NCBI RefSeq assembly: GCF_003298775.1
Contig: NZ_QNTQ01000001.1
Coordinates: forward strand, 186,001-250,000
Source of the DNA: Rhodosalinus halophilus
Lineage (GTDB): Bacteria; Pseudomonadota; Alphaproteobacteria; Rhodobacterales; Rhodobacteraceae
DNA: 64,000 nt
Direction: 5' to 3'
This document shows positions 34,348 to 43,804 of this stretch, in pieces. Position 1 is the first letter of the stretch, and each line of letters starts with the position of its first letter. A program made the position numbers and the translations under genes. The notes below the pieces were generated by a model. That model ran no database searches. It saw only the letters and a list, made by a program, of their open reading frames with translations, and had not been told where the DNA came from.

Positions 34348-34363
34348 GATATTGTATAAAATC
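34348..34363. promoter_or_regulatory. Candidate GntR operator next to gntR
   Basis: GATATTGTATAAAATC is symmetrical at 12 of 16 positions and lies eight bases outside the gntR start codon. It shares the GTATA core and the outer ATC with the perfect palindrome at 29714-29727. Autoregulation is the simplest reading. Confidence 0.45.
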
Positions 34364-34560
34364 GGTGCGATCTAGTTTGATCTGCGCGTCTCGCGCCGCT
34401 TTCTGTCGGGAGCATCCCCCGCTCTGCGGATGCAATATCCTTCCGCTGGAAAAGCCATGGTCGAAATCCGGTTTCCGCATACCGCCCTCCAGCGCGAAGA
34501 GAGAAACCGCCTTTCGCGGTGTCCTGCTATCATTCCGCATTCCAGCGAAAGGAGGCCGCC

Positions 34561-37500
34561 ATGACCGTTCCCCAGCTCCGCCTCACCGACTACCGCCTCG
34601 CCGACCGCTACACCCTGCCCGAAGGCCGCGTGTTCCTGACCGGCACGCAGGCGCTGACCCGCGTGCTCTTCGACCAGGCCCGCCGCGACCGCGAGGCGGG
34701 GCTCGACACGGGCGGCTTCGTCTCGGGCTACCGCGGCTCGCCGCTGGGCGGGCTCGACCTGGAGCTCTGGAAATCGCAGGAGCGGTTGAAGCAGGAGCGG
34801 ATCGAGTTCCTGCCCGCGGTGAACGAGGATCTGGCGGCGACCGCCGTGCTGGGCTCCCAGCAGGTCGAGACCGAACCGGGCGCCGAGGTGCAGGGCGTCT
34901 TCGCCATGTGGTACGGCAAGGGGCCGGGCCTCGACCGCGCGGGCGATGCGCTCAAGCACGGAAACGCCTATGGCTCCTCCCCGCACGGCGGCGTGCTGGT
35001 GGTGGCCGGCGACGATCACGGCTGCGTCTCGTCGTCCATGCCGCATCAGTCCGACGTGGCCTTCATGACCTGGTTCATGCCCACGCTGAACCCCGCCAAC
35101 GTCGCCGAATACCTCAGCTTCGGCGAATACGGCTATGCCCTGTCACGGTTTTCGGGCATGTGGGTCGGCTTCAAGGCGATCTCCGAGACGGTCGAATCGG
35201 GCATGTCCGTCGAGCTGCCGCGCGACCGAGAATTCGCCACGCCCGACTTCGAGCCGCCGGCGACCGGGCTGCACTACCGCTGGCCGGACCTGCCGGGGCC
35301 CCAGATCGAGGAGCGGATGGTTGCCAAGAAGCACGCCGTCTGGGCCTTCGCCCGCGCCAACCCGATCGACCGCGCGATCTATGGGGTCGAGAACGCGCGC
35401 TTCGGCTTCGTCACCACCGGCAAGGGGCATCTCGACCTGATGGAGGCGCTGCGCCTGCTGGGCCTGGGCGAGGGCGAATGCCGCCGGCTGGGCATCGACA
35501 TCTACAAGGTCGGCATGGTCTGGCCGCTGGAGCCGCGCGGCGCGCTCGACTTCGTGCGCGGCAAGGAAGAGGTCGTCGTCGTCGAGGAAAAGCGCGGCAT
35601 CATCGAAAGCCAGCTCAAGGAGTATTTCTACGACTGGCCGGGCGACAAGCCCGCCCGCATGGTCGGCAAGAACGACGAGAACCTCGAGCGCCTCATCCCC
35701 TGGACCGGCGAGCTGTCGCCCCGGATGCTGCTGCCGATCATCGCGAAGCGGCTCGACGGCATCTTTGGCGGCGATACCTTCACACGCAAGGCGCACGAGC
35801 TCACCGACACCCCGCCGCAACTGCTGCAGGTCGAGGGCGCGACGCGCACGCCCTACTTCTGCTCGGGCTGCCCGCACAACACCTCGACCAAGGTGCCCGA
35901 GGGCTCGAAAGCACTGGCCGGCATCGGCTGCCACTTCATGGCCAGCTGGATGGACCGCGAGACCACCTCGCTCATCCAGATGGGCGGCGAGGGCGTGAAC
36001 TGGGCGGCAAGCTCGCGCTTCACCGGGAAAGGCCATGTGTTCCAGAACCTTGGCGAGGGCACCTGGTACCATTCGGGCAGCATGGCGATCCGGCAGGCGA
36101 TCGCCGCGGGCGCCAACATCACCTTCAAGATCCTCTACAACGACGCCGTCGCCATGACCGGCGGACAGCCGGTGGACGGCCCCGTGAGCGTGCAGGCCAT
36201 CGCGCATTCGTCGCGCGCCGAAGGGGTGGAGCGCATCGCGCTGGTCTCCGACGCGCCGGAAAAGTTCGACCACTCCGACTTTCCCAAGGGCGTCACCATC
36301 CATCACCGGCGCGAGCTCGACGCCGTGCAGCGCGAGCTGCGCGAGGTGCCTGGCGTCAGCATCCTGATCTATGAACAGATGTGCGCGACCGAGAAGCGCC
36401 GCCGCCGCAAGCGCGGCACGCTGGAGGATCCCAAGCGCTTCGTGATGATCAACGAGCTGGTCTGCGAGGGCTGCGGCGACTGCTCGGTGGAATCGAACTG
36501 CCTCTCCGTCGAGCCGCTGGAGACCGAATTCGGCCGCAAGCGGCAGATCAACCAGTCCACCTGCAACAAGGACTTCAGCTGCCTCAATGGCTTCTGCCCC
36601 TCCTTCGTGACGGTCGAGGGCGCGACACGGCGCAAGAAGCAGGGCGCGGGGCTGGATCCGATGGCGCTGACCGCCGATCTTCCCGCGCCCGACCTGCCGG
36701 ACCTCGCAGCGCCTTACGACCTGCTCGTCACCGGCGTGGGCGGCACCGGCGTGGTCACGGTGGGCGCGCTGATCACCATGGCCGCGCATCTGGAGACCAA
36801 GGGCGCGAGCGTGCTGGACTTCACAGGCTTCGCGCAGAAATTCGGCCCCGTTCTCAGCTACATCCGCCTCGCCCCTCATCCGGACGCGATCCATCAGGTG
36901 CGCATCGACCAGCGCAGCGCAGAGGCGGTGATCGGCTGCGACGTGGTGGTGTCCTCCTCGCCCAAGGCCTCGGCCACCTACCGCCCCGGCACGCGCGTGG
37001 CGCTCAACACCGCCGCCATGCCCACGGGCGATATCGTGCGCAAGCGCGACGCCTCGCTGGAGATCCCCGCCCGCGAGACGGCCATCGCGCAGGCCGTTGG
37101 GGCCGATAACCTGTCCGGCTTCGACGCCAACCGCGCGGCGGAGAAGCTGATGGGCGACACGGTCTATGCCAACGTCATGATGCTGGGCTTCGCCTGGCAG
37201 ATGGGGCTGATCCCCGTGGGCTTCGAGGCGCTCTCGCGCGCCATCGAATTGAACGGCGTGGCGGTGGAAGCCAACCACGCCGCCTTCGCCTATGGCCGGA
37301 TCATGGCGGACAAGCCGGAGATCCTGGCCGACCGGCTCGACCCGCCGAAGCCCGCCGCGAAGACCGCCGACGAGATCATCGACCACCGCGCCGAGTTCCT
37401 GACCGGCTATCAGGACACGGCATATGCCGACCGCTACCGCAGGCGACTGGCCGACTTCCGCGCGAAACTGCCCGGCGAGATCGCCGAGCGGCTGACGGCG

Positions 37501-38001
37501 ATCGCTGCAAGATCACTCTTCAAGCTCATGGCCTACAAGGATGAATACGAGGTCGCGCGCCTGCATCTCGACCGCAGCTTCGAGGAGCGGATCGCGCGCG
37601 AGTTCGAGGGCGGAAAGGTGCACTACCACCTCGCGCCCCCGATGCTGCCCGGCAAGGACGGCCGCGGCCGCCCGCGCAAGCGCCAGTTCGGCCCCTGGAT
37701 GCGCCACGCCTACCGCGTGCTCGCGCCGATGAAGCGGCTGCGCGGCACCTGGGCCGATCCCTTCGGCTACACCGCGGAGCGCAGGATGGAGCGCGCGCTG
37801 ATCGGCTGGTACGAGGGACTGATGGACCGCGCGGCGGCCGAGGCCACGCCCGAGACCGCCGACCGCTGGGCGCGCATCCTCGAGGCGCCGATGGAGATCC
37901 GCGGCTACGGCCCGGTCAAGGAAGAGGCCGCGCAGCGCGTGAAAGCTGAAATCGCCCGGCTTCTGGACGCCGCACAGCCGCGGCAGCCGGCCGCGGCGTG
38001 A
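34561..38001 (+). CDS. Single-chain indolepyruvate ferredoxin oxidoreductase family protein
   Basis: This 1146-residue protein carries the alpha- and gamma-type parts of a 2-oxoacid:ferredoxin oxidoreductase in one chain. Order: a pyrimidine-binding region (FVSGYRGSPLGGLD near residue 56), a TPP region with CSGCPHNTSTK and GIGCHFMASWM, a cysteine-rich FeS segment (CEGCGDCSVESNC, then CNKDFSCLNGFCP near 640-680), and a gamma domain (VTGVGGTGVVTVGALITM near 725). These aerobic-type proteins convert aryl or branched 2-oxoacids to CoA esters. AAAGGAGG precedes the ATG at 34561. It is the second such enzyme in the window. Divergence from gntR suggests joint control. Confidence 0.9.
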   Translation: MTVPQLRLTDYRLADRYTLPEGRVFLTGTQALTRVLFDQARRDREAGLDTGGFVSGYRGSPLGGLDLELWKSQERLKQERIEFLPAVNEDLAATAVLGSQQVETEPGAEVQGVFAMWYGKGPGLDRAGDALKHGNAYGSSPHGGVLVVAGDDHGCVSSSMPHQSDVAFMTWFMPTLNPANVAEYLSFGEYGYALSRFSGMWVGFKAISETVESGMSVELPRDREFATPDFEPPATGLHYRWPDLPGPQIEERMVAKKHAVWAFARANPIDRAIYGVENARFGFVTTGKGHLDLMEALRLLGLGEGECRRLGIDIYKVGMVWPLEPRGALDFVRGKEEVVVVEEKRGIIESQLKEYFYDWPGDKPARMVGKNDENLERLIPWTGELSPRMLLPIIAKRLDGIFGGDTFTRKAHELTDTPPQLLQVEGATRTPYFCSGCPHNTSTKVPEGSKALAGIGCHFMASWMDRETTSLIQMGGEGVNWAASSRFTGKGHVFQNLGEGTWYHSGSMAIRQAIAAGANITFKILYNDAVAMTGGQPVDGPVSVQAIAHSSRAEGVERIALVSDAPEKFDHSDFPKGVTIHHRRELDAVQRELREVPGVSILIYEQMCATEKRRRRKRGTLEDPKRFVMINELVCEGCGDCSVESNCLSVEPLETEFGRKRQINQSTCNKDFSCLNGFCPSFVTVEGATRRKKQGAGLDPMALTADLPAPDLPDLAAPYDLLVTGVGGTGVVTVGALITMAAHLETKGASVLDFTGFAQKFGPVLSYIRLAPHPDAIHQVRIDQRSAEAVIGCDVVVSSSPKASATYRPGTRVALNTAAMPTGDIVRKRDASLEIPARETAIAQAVGADNLSGFDANRAAEKLMGDTVYANVMMLGFAWQMGLIPVGFEALSRAIELNGVAVEANHAAFAYGRIMADKPEILADRLDPPKPAAKTADEIIDHRAEFLTGYQDTAYADRYRRRLADFRAKLPGEIAERLTAIAARSLFKLMAYKDEYEVARLHLDRSFEERIAREFEGGKVHYHLAPPMLPGKDGRGRPRKRQFGPWMRHAYRVLAPMKRLRGTWADPFGYTAERRMERALIGWYEGLMDRAAAEATPETADRWARILEAPMEIRGYGPVKEEAAQRVKAEIARLLDAAQPRQPAAA

Positions 38002-38111
38002 TTTCCGAGCGTTAGCGTCCGACAAACCCTTGACGGCGCGGCCGCGGGCCTTTTCTTAGGCGCGCAACGGTCCTGCCCCGCATCCCGGCCTCGCGCCCGG
38101 TGCGGCATGTT

Positions 38112-38140
38112 TTGCATGTCGCGCAGGTCCGACCTATAGC
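38112..38140 (+). promoter_or_regulatory. Predicted promoter of the mrp operon
   Basis: TTGCAT (38112-38117), 17 bases, TATAGC (38135-38140) lies about 70 bases upstream of the mrpA start in the only sizeable gap before the operon. Confidence 0.5.
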
Positions 38141-38212
38141 TGGACGAACCCCCGCCGCATGAGGCAGAGCGGCGGGCGGCCACGGGGAGAGACAGGGGGC
38201 GAGAGACCGGGC

Positions 38213-41077
38213 ATGGAAGCCACGAGCGATATGCTGCCGCTCATCGTCGCGCTGCCGTTTCTGGGCGCGCTGCTGCCCGGCATCGTGATCCGCGCGGGCC
38301 GCGACACCTGCACCTGGTTCACGCTGTTCCCGACGGCGCTCGCGCTGCTGATGCTGCTGCTGCACGCGCCCGGCGTGATGGCGGGCGAGGTCTATCACTG
38401 GCGGCTCGACTGGCTGCCGGGGCTGGGGCTCGACGCCAACTTCTTCCTCGACGGGCTGGGGCTGCTCTTTGCCGGGCTGATCCTCGGCATCGGGCTGCTG
38501 ATCATCCTCTACGCCCGCTTCTACCTGTCGAAGAACGATCCCATGGGGCAGTTCTTCACCTATCTGCTGCTCTTCCAGGGCGCGATGGTGGGGATCGTGC
38601 TCTCGGACAACATCCTGCTTCTGCTGATCTTCTGGGAGCTGACCTCGCTCAGTTCCTTCCTGCTCATCGGCTACTGGAACCACCTGCCCGAGGGCCGGCA
38701 GGGCGCGCGCATGGCGCTCGCCGTCACCGGCATGGGCGGGCTCGCCATGATCGGGGGCATGCTGATCCTGGGCGAGATCGCGGGCAGCTACGACATCTCC
38801 GTGATCCTGCAGCACAAGGACGCGATCCAGGCCTCCGACTGGTATCTGCCGGCGCTGCTGCTCATCCTGCTGGGCTGCTTCACCAAGTCGGCGCAGTTCC
38901 CGTTCCACTTCTGGCTGCCGCACGCGATGGCCGCGCCCACGCCGGTCTCGGCCTATCTGCATTCGGCCACCATGGTGAAGGCGGGGCTCTTCCTGATGGC
39001 GCGGCTCTGGCCGGTGCTCTCGGGCACGCCCGAGTGGTTCTACATCGTGGCCACGACCGGGCTGATCACCATGGTGATCGCGGCGGTCATCGCGCTCTTC
39101 AAGGACGACCTGAAGGGGCTGCTGGCCTTCTCCACCGTCAGCCACCTCGGCCTGATCACCATGCTGCTGGGCTTCGGGACCGAGGCGGCGGCGCTGGTGG
39201 CGGTCTTCCACATCATCAACCACGCGAGTTTCAAGGCCGCGCTCTTCATGACCGCCGGCATCGTCGACCACGAGGCGCATACCCGCGACATCAAGCGGCT
39301 GGGCGGCCTCCGCCACCTGATGCCCGTCACCTTCGTGATCGCCACGATCACGGCGCTCAGCATGGCCGGCATACCGCCGCTCAACGGCTTCATCTCCAAG
39401 GAGATGATGCTGAAGGAGACGACCTATGCCGCCTGGGCGGGCAATCCCTGGCTGGTGCCGGCGCTGGCCACCTTCGGCGCGCTCTTCTCAGTGGCCTATT
39501 CCTTCCGCTACATCTGGCACGTCTTCATGGGGCCCGTGCGCGACGACTACCCGGCCAGGCCGCACGATCCCGGCTTCGGCATGTGGGCGGGGCCCGCGCT
39601 TCTGGCCGCGATCGTGGTGGGCATCGGCGTGGCGCCCTTCGTTGTGGAGCCCTTCGTCAACGTCGTCGCGGGCGCGGTCACGGGCGCGCCGCAGGACACG
39701 CACCTCAAACTCTGGCACGGCGTGAACGCCGCGCTCTTCATGTCCATCGCGGCGATCCTCGGCGGCGCGCTGCTGCTGGCCAGCCACCGCGCGCTCGAGG
39801 CGGGCTGGCTGCGCGCCGGGCCGCCGGCGGCCAAGGCGATCTTCGACGCGATCGTCGGTGCTGCGACGCGCGCGGCGCGCGGGCTGACCGACGGGCTGCA
39901 CGACGGCTCGCTCACGCGCTTCTCGGCGATCTTCGTGGTGACCGTGACCCTCGCCGGCGCGATCGCCTGGAGCACCGGCGAGATCGGCGCGCCCAGCCGC
40001 GCGACCCTGCCGATCGCCATCGTCCCGCTGATCGCCACCGTGCTGCTTGTGGGCGCGACGCTCTGCCTCGTCGCCTTCCATCGCAACCGGCTGCTGGCGC
40101 TGGTCCTGATCGGCGTCGTGGGGCTGACGGTGGCGGTGGGCTTCGCCTATTTCTCGGCGCCCGATCTCGCCATGACCCAGCTCTCGGTCGAGGTGGTCAC
40201 GATCATCCTGCTGCTGCTCGCGCTCAACTTCCTGCCGAGGGAGACGCCGCGCGAGAGCTCCGGCGCGCGGCGCCTGCGCGACGGCGTGCTGGCGGTCGCG
40301 GGCGGCGGCGCGGTGGCCGCGCTCGCCTATGCCATGATGACCCGCGATTTCGCCCTGCCCTCGATCTCGTCCTATCACCTGGCGAACTCCTACAAGGGCG
40401 GCGGCGGCACCAATGTCGTCAACGTGATCCTCGTCGATTTCCGGGGCTTCGACACCTATGGCGAGATCATCGTGCTCGGCATCGCGGCGCTGGTGATCTT
40501 CGCGCTGACCCAGACGGTGCTGCGGGGCGCGGGCGGGCGCTTCCTCGAGAGCCAGGGCCGGCCCGGGGGAGAGGCCGGCGACCGGCATCCGCTCATGATG
40601 GTTGTGGCCACGCGCGTGATGATGCCCATGGCGCTCATGGTGGGCGTCTACATCTTCCTGCGCGGGCACAACGAACCCGGCGGCGGTTTCATCGCCGGGC
40701 TGATCGTCGCCATCGCGCTTCTGATGCAGTACATGGCCTCCGGCTTCGCCTGGGCCGAGGCGCGCCAGCGGGTGCCCTATCACTCGACCATCGCGCTGGG
40801 CGTGCTGATCGCCACGGCGACGGGCATCGGCGCATGGTTCAACGGCGTGCCCTTCCTGACCTCGGCGCATGACTATTTCACCGTGCCCGGTATCGCCGAG
40901 CTGCACCTGTCCACCGCGGTGGCCTTCGACGTGGGCGTCTTCCTGACGGTCCTGGGCGCGGTGATGCTGGCGCTGTGGAGCCTGTCGCGCATGGCGCGCC
41001 GGACCGGCGAGCCGGTGAACGTCGAGCCGATGGACGTCAACCCGGCCGCCGACGCCGCCAGCAGCAGGGAGGGATGA
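38213..41077 (+). CDS. mrpA: Na+(K+)/H+ antiporter subunit A with fused subunit B domain (MrpA/PhaA type)
   Basis: This 954-residue membrane protein is the large subunit of the multi-subunit cation/proton antiporter and resembles complex I NuoL in its N-terminal two thirds (FQGAMVGIVLSDNILLLLIFWELTSLSSFLLIGYW; HFWLPHAMAAPTPVSAYLHSATMVKAG). After a DUF4040-like region, the C-terminus (VATRVMMPMALMVGVYIFLRGHNEPGGGFIAGLI, from about residue 800) is an MnhB domain. Subunit B is therefore fused, explaining why no separate mrpB gene follows. The ATG at 38213 was chosen; an ATG at 38231 is possible. The complex serves pH and sodium homeostasis. Confidence 0.95.
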   Translation: MEATSDMLPLIVALPFLGALLPGIVIRAGRDTCTWFTLFPTALALLMLLLHAPGVMAGEVYHWRLDWLPGLGLDANFFLDGLGLLFAGLILGIGLLIILYARFYLSKNDPMGQFFTYLLLFQGAMVGIVLSDNILLLLIFWELTSLSSFLLIGYWNHLPEGRQGARMALAVTGMGGLAMIGGMLILGEIAGSYDISVILQHKDAIQASDWYLPALLLILLGCFTKSAQFPFHFWLPHAMAAPTPVSAYLHSATMVKAGLFLMARLWPVLSGTPEWFYIVATTGLITMVIAAVIALFKDDLKGLLAFSTVSHLGLITMLLGFGTEAAALVAVFHIINHASFKAALFMTAGIVDHEAHTRDIKRLGGLRHLMPVTFVIATITALSMAGIPPLNGFISKEMMLKETTYAAWAGNPWLVPALATFGALFSVAYSFRYIWHVFMGPVRDDYPARPHDPGFGMWAGPALLAAIVVGIGVAPFVVEPFVNVVAGAVTGAPQDTHLKLWHGVNAALFMSIAAILGGALLLASHRALEAGWLRAGPPAAKAIFDAIVGAATRAARGLTDGLHDGSLTRFSAIFVVTVTLAGAIAWSTGEIGAPSRATLPIAIVPLIATVLLVGATLCLVAFHRNRLLALVLIGVVGLTVAVGFAYFSAPDLAMTQLSVEVVTIILLLLALNFLPRETPRESSGARRLRDGVLAVAGGGAVAALAYAMMTRDFALPSISSYHLANSYKGGGGTNVVNVILVDFRGFDTYGEIIVLGIAALVIFALTQTVLRGAGGRFLESQGRPGGEAGDRHPLMMVVATRVMMPMALMVGVYIFLRGHNEPGGGFIAGLIVAIALLMQYMASGFAWAEARQRVPYHSTIALGVLIATATGIGAWFNGVPFLTSAHDYFTVPGIAELHLSTAVAFDVGVFLTVLGAVMLALWSLSRMARRTGEPVNVEPMDVNPAADAASSREG

Positions 41078-41079
41078 GC

Positions 41080-41436
41080 ATGGAGCTTCTGGTGGCCATC
41101 GCCATCGGCGTGATGACCGCGGCGGGGATCTACCTCGTGCTGCGTCAGCGCACCTTTCCGGCGATCCTCGGTGTGGCGCTTCTGTCCTATGCGGTGAACG
41201 TCTTTCTCTTCACCTCGGGGCGGCTGGCGCTCGACATGCCGCCCGTGCTCGTCGGCGACGAATACGCGACGGGCACCTACGCCGATCCGCTGCCGCAGGC
41301 GCTGGTGCTGACGGCGATCGTGATCTCCTTCGGCATGACGGCGGTCGTCGTGCTCATGGCGCTGGGCGCCTATCTGTCCTCGCGCACCGACCGCTCCGAC
41401 ATCGGCGGCGAGGCCGAAAGCGAGGCGCGGCCATGA
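41080..41436 (+). CDS. mrpC: Na+/H+ antiporter subunit C (MrpC/PhaC)
   Basis: A 118-residue protein similar to complex I NuoK, with three transmembrane helices (MELLVAIAIGVMTAAGIYLVL; FPAILGVALLSYAVNVFLF; ALVLTAIVISFGMTAVVVLMAL). An ATG at 41074 overlaps the mrpA stop, but GGAGG lies seven bases before the ATG at 41080, so the latter is preferred. Its stop overlaps the mrpD start (ATGA). Confidence 0.92.
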   Translation: MELLVAIAIGVMTAAGIYLVLRQRTFPAILGVALLSYAVNVFLFTSGRLALDMPPVLVGDEYATGTYADPLPQALVLTAIVISFGMTAVVVLMALGAYLSSRTDRSDIGGEAESEARP

Positions 41437-43040
41437 GCCACTGGATCATCGCGCCCGTCCTGCTGCCGGCGATCATCGCCGGGCTTCTGGTGCTATCGAT
41501 GCGCCATCATCTCGGGCTGCAGCGGGTGTTCTCGCTGGGCGGCGCGGGCGTGCTCGTGGCGATCGCGATGGGACTCGCCGCGCAGGCGGCGAGCGGCGCG
41601 GTCGGCGTCTACGAGCTGGGCGGCTGGCCCGCGCCCTTCGGCATCGTTCTGGTGCTCGACCGGCTCTCGGCGCTCATGGTTCTGCTGACCACGGTTCTGG
41701 CGGTCGCCGTGCTGCTCTATGCGATCGGCGCCAACTGGGACGCGCGGGGGGCGCATTTCCACGCGCTCTACCACTTCCAGCTCATGGGCATCCTGGGCGC
41801 CTTTCTCACCGGCGACCTCTTCAACCTCTTCGTCTTCTTCGAGGTGCTGCTCATCGCCTCCTACGGGCTGGTGATCCACGCGGGCGGAGCGCGCCGGATG
41901 CGGGCGGGCGTGCAGTACGTCGTCTACAACCTCCTGGGCTCGACGCTGTTCCTCTTCGCGCTGGGCACGCTCTACGGGGTGACCGGCACGCTCAACATGG
42001 CCGACATGGCCGAGCGGGTGGCCGCGATCCCGACGGAGGACACCGCGCTGCTGCGCGTGGGCGCGGTGCTGCTGCTGTCGGTCTTCGCCGTCAAGGCCGC
42101 GATCCTGCCGCTGCATTTCTGGCTGCCGGAGACCTACGCCGCTGCGCCCGCGCCCGTGGCCGCGCTCTTCGCGATCATGACGAAGGTGGGGGCCTACGCG
42201 ATCCTGCGGGTGGACACGCTGATCTTCGGCCCGGACGTCACGGCGACGGCAGGGATCCTGTCGGGCCTGCTGCTCTTTACCGCGCTGATCACGCTGGCCG
42301 TGGGCATGATCGGCATCCTGGGCGCCGACGGGCTGGGCCGGCTCGCCGCCTTCGCCACGGTGGGCTCCGTCGGCACGCTGCTGGCCGGCCTCGCGCTCTT
42401 CACGCCGGAGACGACGGTGGCCGCGCTCTACTACACGATCCACTCCACGCTGGCGGGCGCGCTGCTCTTTCTCGTGGTGGACATGGTCCGCGAACGGCGC
42501 GGCGCGGCCGGCGACGCGCTGGTCTCCGCGCCGCCCATCGCGGCGGGCGGGATGATCGCGGCGCTCTGGTTCGGCGCGGCCATCGCGACAGCTGGCATGC
42601 CGCCTCTGTCGGGCTTCGTCGGCAAGCTTCTGATCCTCGACGCGGTCCGCGGTGACGACTGGATGTGGCTGATCTGGACCGTGGTGCTGGCCAGCTCGCT
42701 GCTCGCGATCCTGGGGCTGGCGCAGGCCGGCAGCCAGATCTTCTGGAAGACGACCGAGCCCGCGCAAGTAGCCGGCGACGCCCCGGCGGAGGCACCGCCG
42801 CCGCTCGCCCTGCCGGCGGTCGCGGCCTTCACGCTGATCGGAGCGATCGTCGGGCTCACCGTCTTCGCCGCCCCGGTGGTGGCCTATCTGGAGGCCACAG
42901 CGGGCCAGCTCTACGACCCGAGCGACTACATCGCCGCAGTGCTGGGCCCCGAGGCGCCCGAGATCCCGCCCGCCCCGGACGGCACCGGCGAAGGCGCGCC
43001 CACGGCATCTGCCGCGCCGCAGGACGAGGGGGGCGCCTGA
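41433..43040 (+). CDS. mrpD: Na+/H+ antiporter subunit D (MrpD/PhaD)
   Basis: A 535-residue NuoM/N-like proton-translocating subunit with about 14 helices. Conserved stretches include GDLFNLFVFFEVLLIASYGLV, with the essential Glu in the helix, and AVKAAILPLHFWLPETYAAAPAPVAALFAIMTKVGAYAILR. It is coupled to mrpC and mrpE by stop/start overlaps. The hydrophilic, proline- and acid-rich C-terminal tail is slightly longer than usual. Confidence 0.95.
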   Translation: MSHWIIAPVLLPAIIAGLLVLSMRHHLGLQRVFSLGGAGVLVAIAMGLAAQAASGAVGVYELGGWPAPFGIVLVLDRLSALMVLLTTVLAVAVLLYAIGANWDARGAHFHALYHFQLMGILGAFLTGDLFNLFVFFEVLLIASYGLVIHAGGARRMRAGVQYVVYNLLGSTLFLFALGTLYGVTGTLNMADMAERVAAIPTEDTALLRVGAVLLLSVFAVKAAILPLHFWLPETYAAAPAPVAALFAIMTKVGAYAILRVDTLIFGPDVTATAGILSGLLLFTALITLAVGMIGILGADGLGRLAAFATVGSVGTLLAGLALFTPETTVAALYYTIHSTLAGALLFLVVDMVRERRGAAGDALVSAPPIAAGGMIAALWFGAAIATAGMPPLSGFVGKLLILDAVRGDDWMWLIWTVVLASSLLAILGLAQAGSQIFWKTTEPAQVAGDAPAEAPPPLALPAVAAFTLIGAIVGLTVFAAPVVAYLEATAGQLYDPSDYIAAVLGPEAPEIPPAPDGTGEGAPTASAAPQDEGGA

Positions 43041-43531
43041 TGCTGCGCAAGTTCCTGCCCCACCCGTGGCTCACGCTCGTCCTCATCGCCGTCTGGCAGA
43101 TGCTCGCCAACACGGTGACCACCGGCACGCTGGTCTTCGGGGCGATCCTGGGCATCGTGGTGCCCTGGATCACCGCCGCCTACTGGCCCGACCGGCCGCG
43201 GCTGAGCAGTCCCTTCCGCATCGTCGAGTACATTCTGATCGTGCTCTGGGACATCGTGGTGGCTAACGTCATCGTCGCCGCGATCATCCTGTTCAAGCGC
43301 AACTCGACGATCCGCTCGCAATGGGTCACGGTGCCGCTCGACCTCAAGACGCCCGAGGCGATCACGGTGCTCGCGGGCACCATCACCATGACGCCGGGCA
43401 CCGTGTCGAGCGACGTCTCGGCGGACGGGCGCGCGCTGCTCGTGCATTGCCTGCACACCGACGACCCCGAGGGCGTGCGCGACCAGATCAAGAACCGCTA
43501 CGAGCGCCGGCTGAAGGAGATCTTCGAATGA
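43040..43531 (+). CDS. mrpE: Na+/H+ antiporter subunit E (MrpE/PhaE)
   Basis: The 163-residue subunit has two N-terminal transmembrane segments (LTLVLIAVWQMLANTV; LVFGAILGIVVPWITA) and one after PFRIVEYILIVLWDIVVANV. The cytoplasmic domain contains TVLAGTITMTPGTVSSDVSADGRALLVHCLH, the hallmark of MrpE. Its start overlaps the mrpD stop as TGATG. Confidence 0.94.
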   Translation: MLRKFLPHPWLTLVLIAVWQMLANTVTTGTLVFGAILGIVVPWITAAYWPDRPRLSSPFRIVEYILIVLWDIVVANVIVAAIILFKRNSTIRSQWVTVPLDLKTPEAITVLAGTITMTPGTVSSDVSADGRALLVHCLHTDDPEGVRDQIKNRYERRLKEIFE

Positions 43532-43797
43532 TCGACCATGCGCTGACCTTCGCCTTCGCCTGCTTCGGGCTGGCGCTGCTGTTCAACCTCTACCGGATCG
43601 TCGTGGCGCCGGGCGTCGTGGATCGCGTGCTCGCGCTCGACACGCTGGTGATCAACTCCATCGCGCTGCTGGGGCTCTACGGCATCCTCGAGGGCACGGC
43701 GGTCTATTTCGAGGCCTCGATGCTGATCGCGATGACGGGCTTCGTCTCCACGGTTTCCTACGCGCGCTTCATGCTGCGCGGCGACGTGATCGAGTGA
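43528..43797 (+). CDS. mrpF: Na+/H+ antiporter subunit F (MrpF/PhaF)
   Basis: An 89-residue three-helix subunit. The pattern FGLALLFNLYRIVVAPGVVDRVLALDTLVINSIALLGLYG is typical of MrpF, including the conserved Asp-Arg pair between helices 1 and 2. It overlaps the mrpE stop as ATGA. Confidence 0.93.
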   Translation: MIDHALTFAFACFGLALLFNLYRIVVAPGVVDRVLALDTLVINSIALLGLYGILEGTAVYFEASMLIAMTGFVSTVSYARFMLRGDVIE

Positions 43798-43804
43798 GGG
43801 CGCG

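Noticed and set aside
34519-34560. Upstream ATG at 34519 as the start of the single-chain oxidoreductase
   Set aside because: AAAGGAGG lies just before the ATG at 34561, and the extra 14 residues are not family-like.
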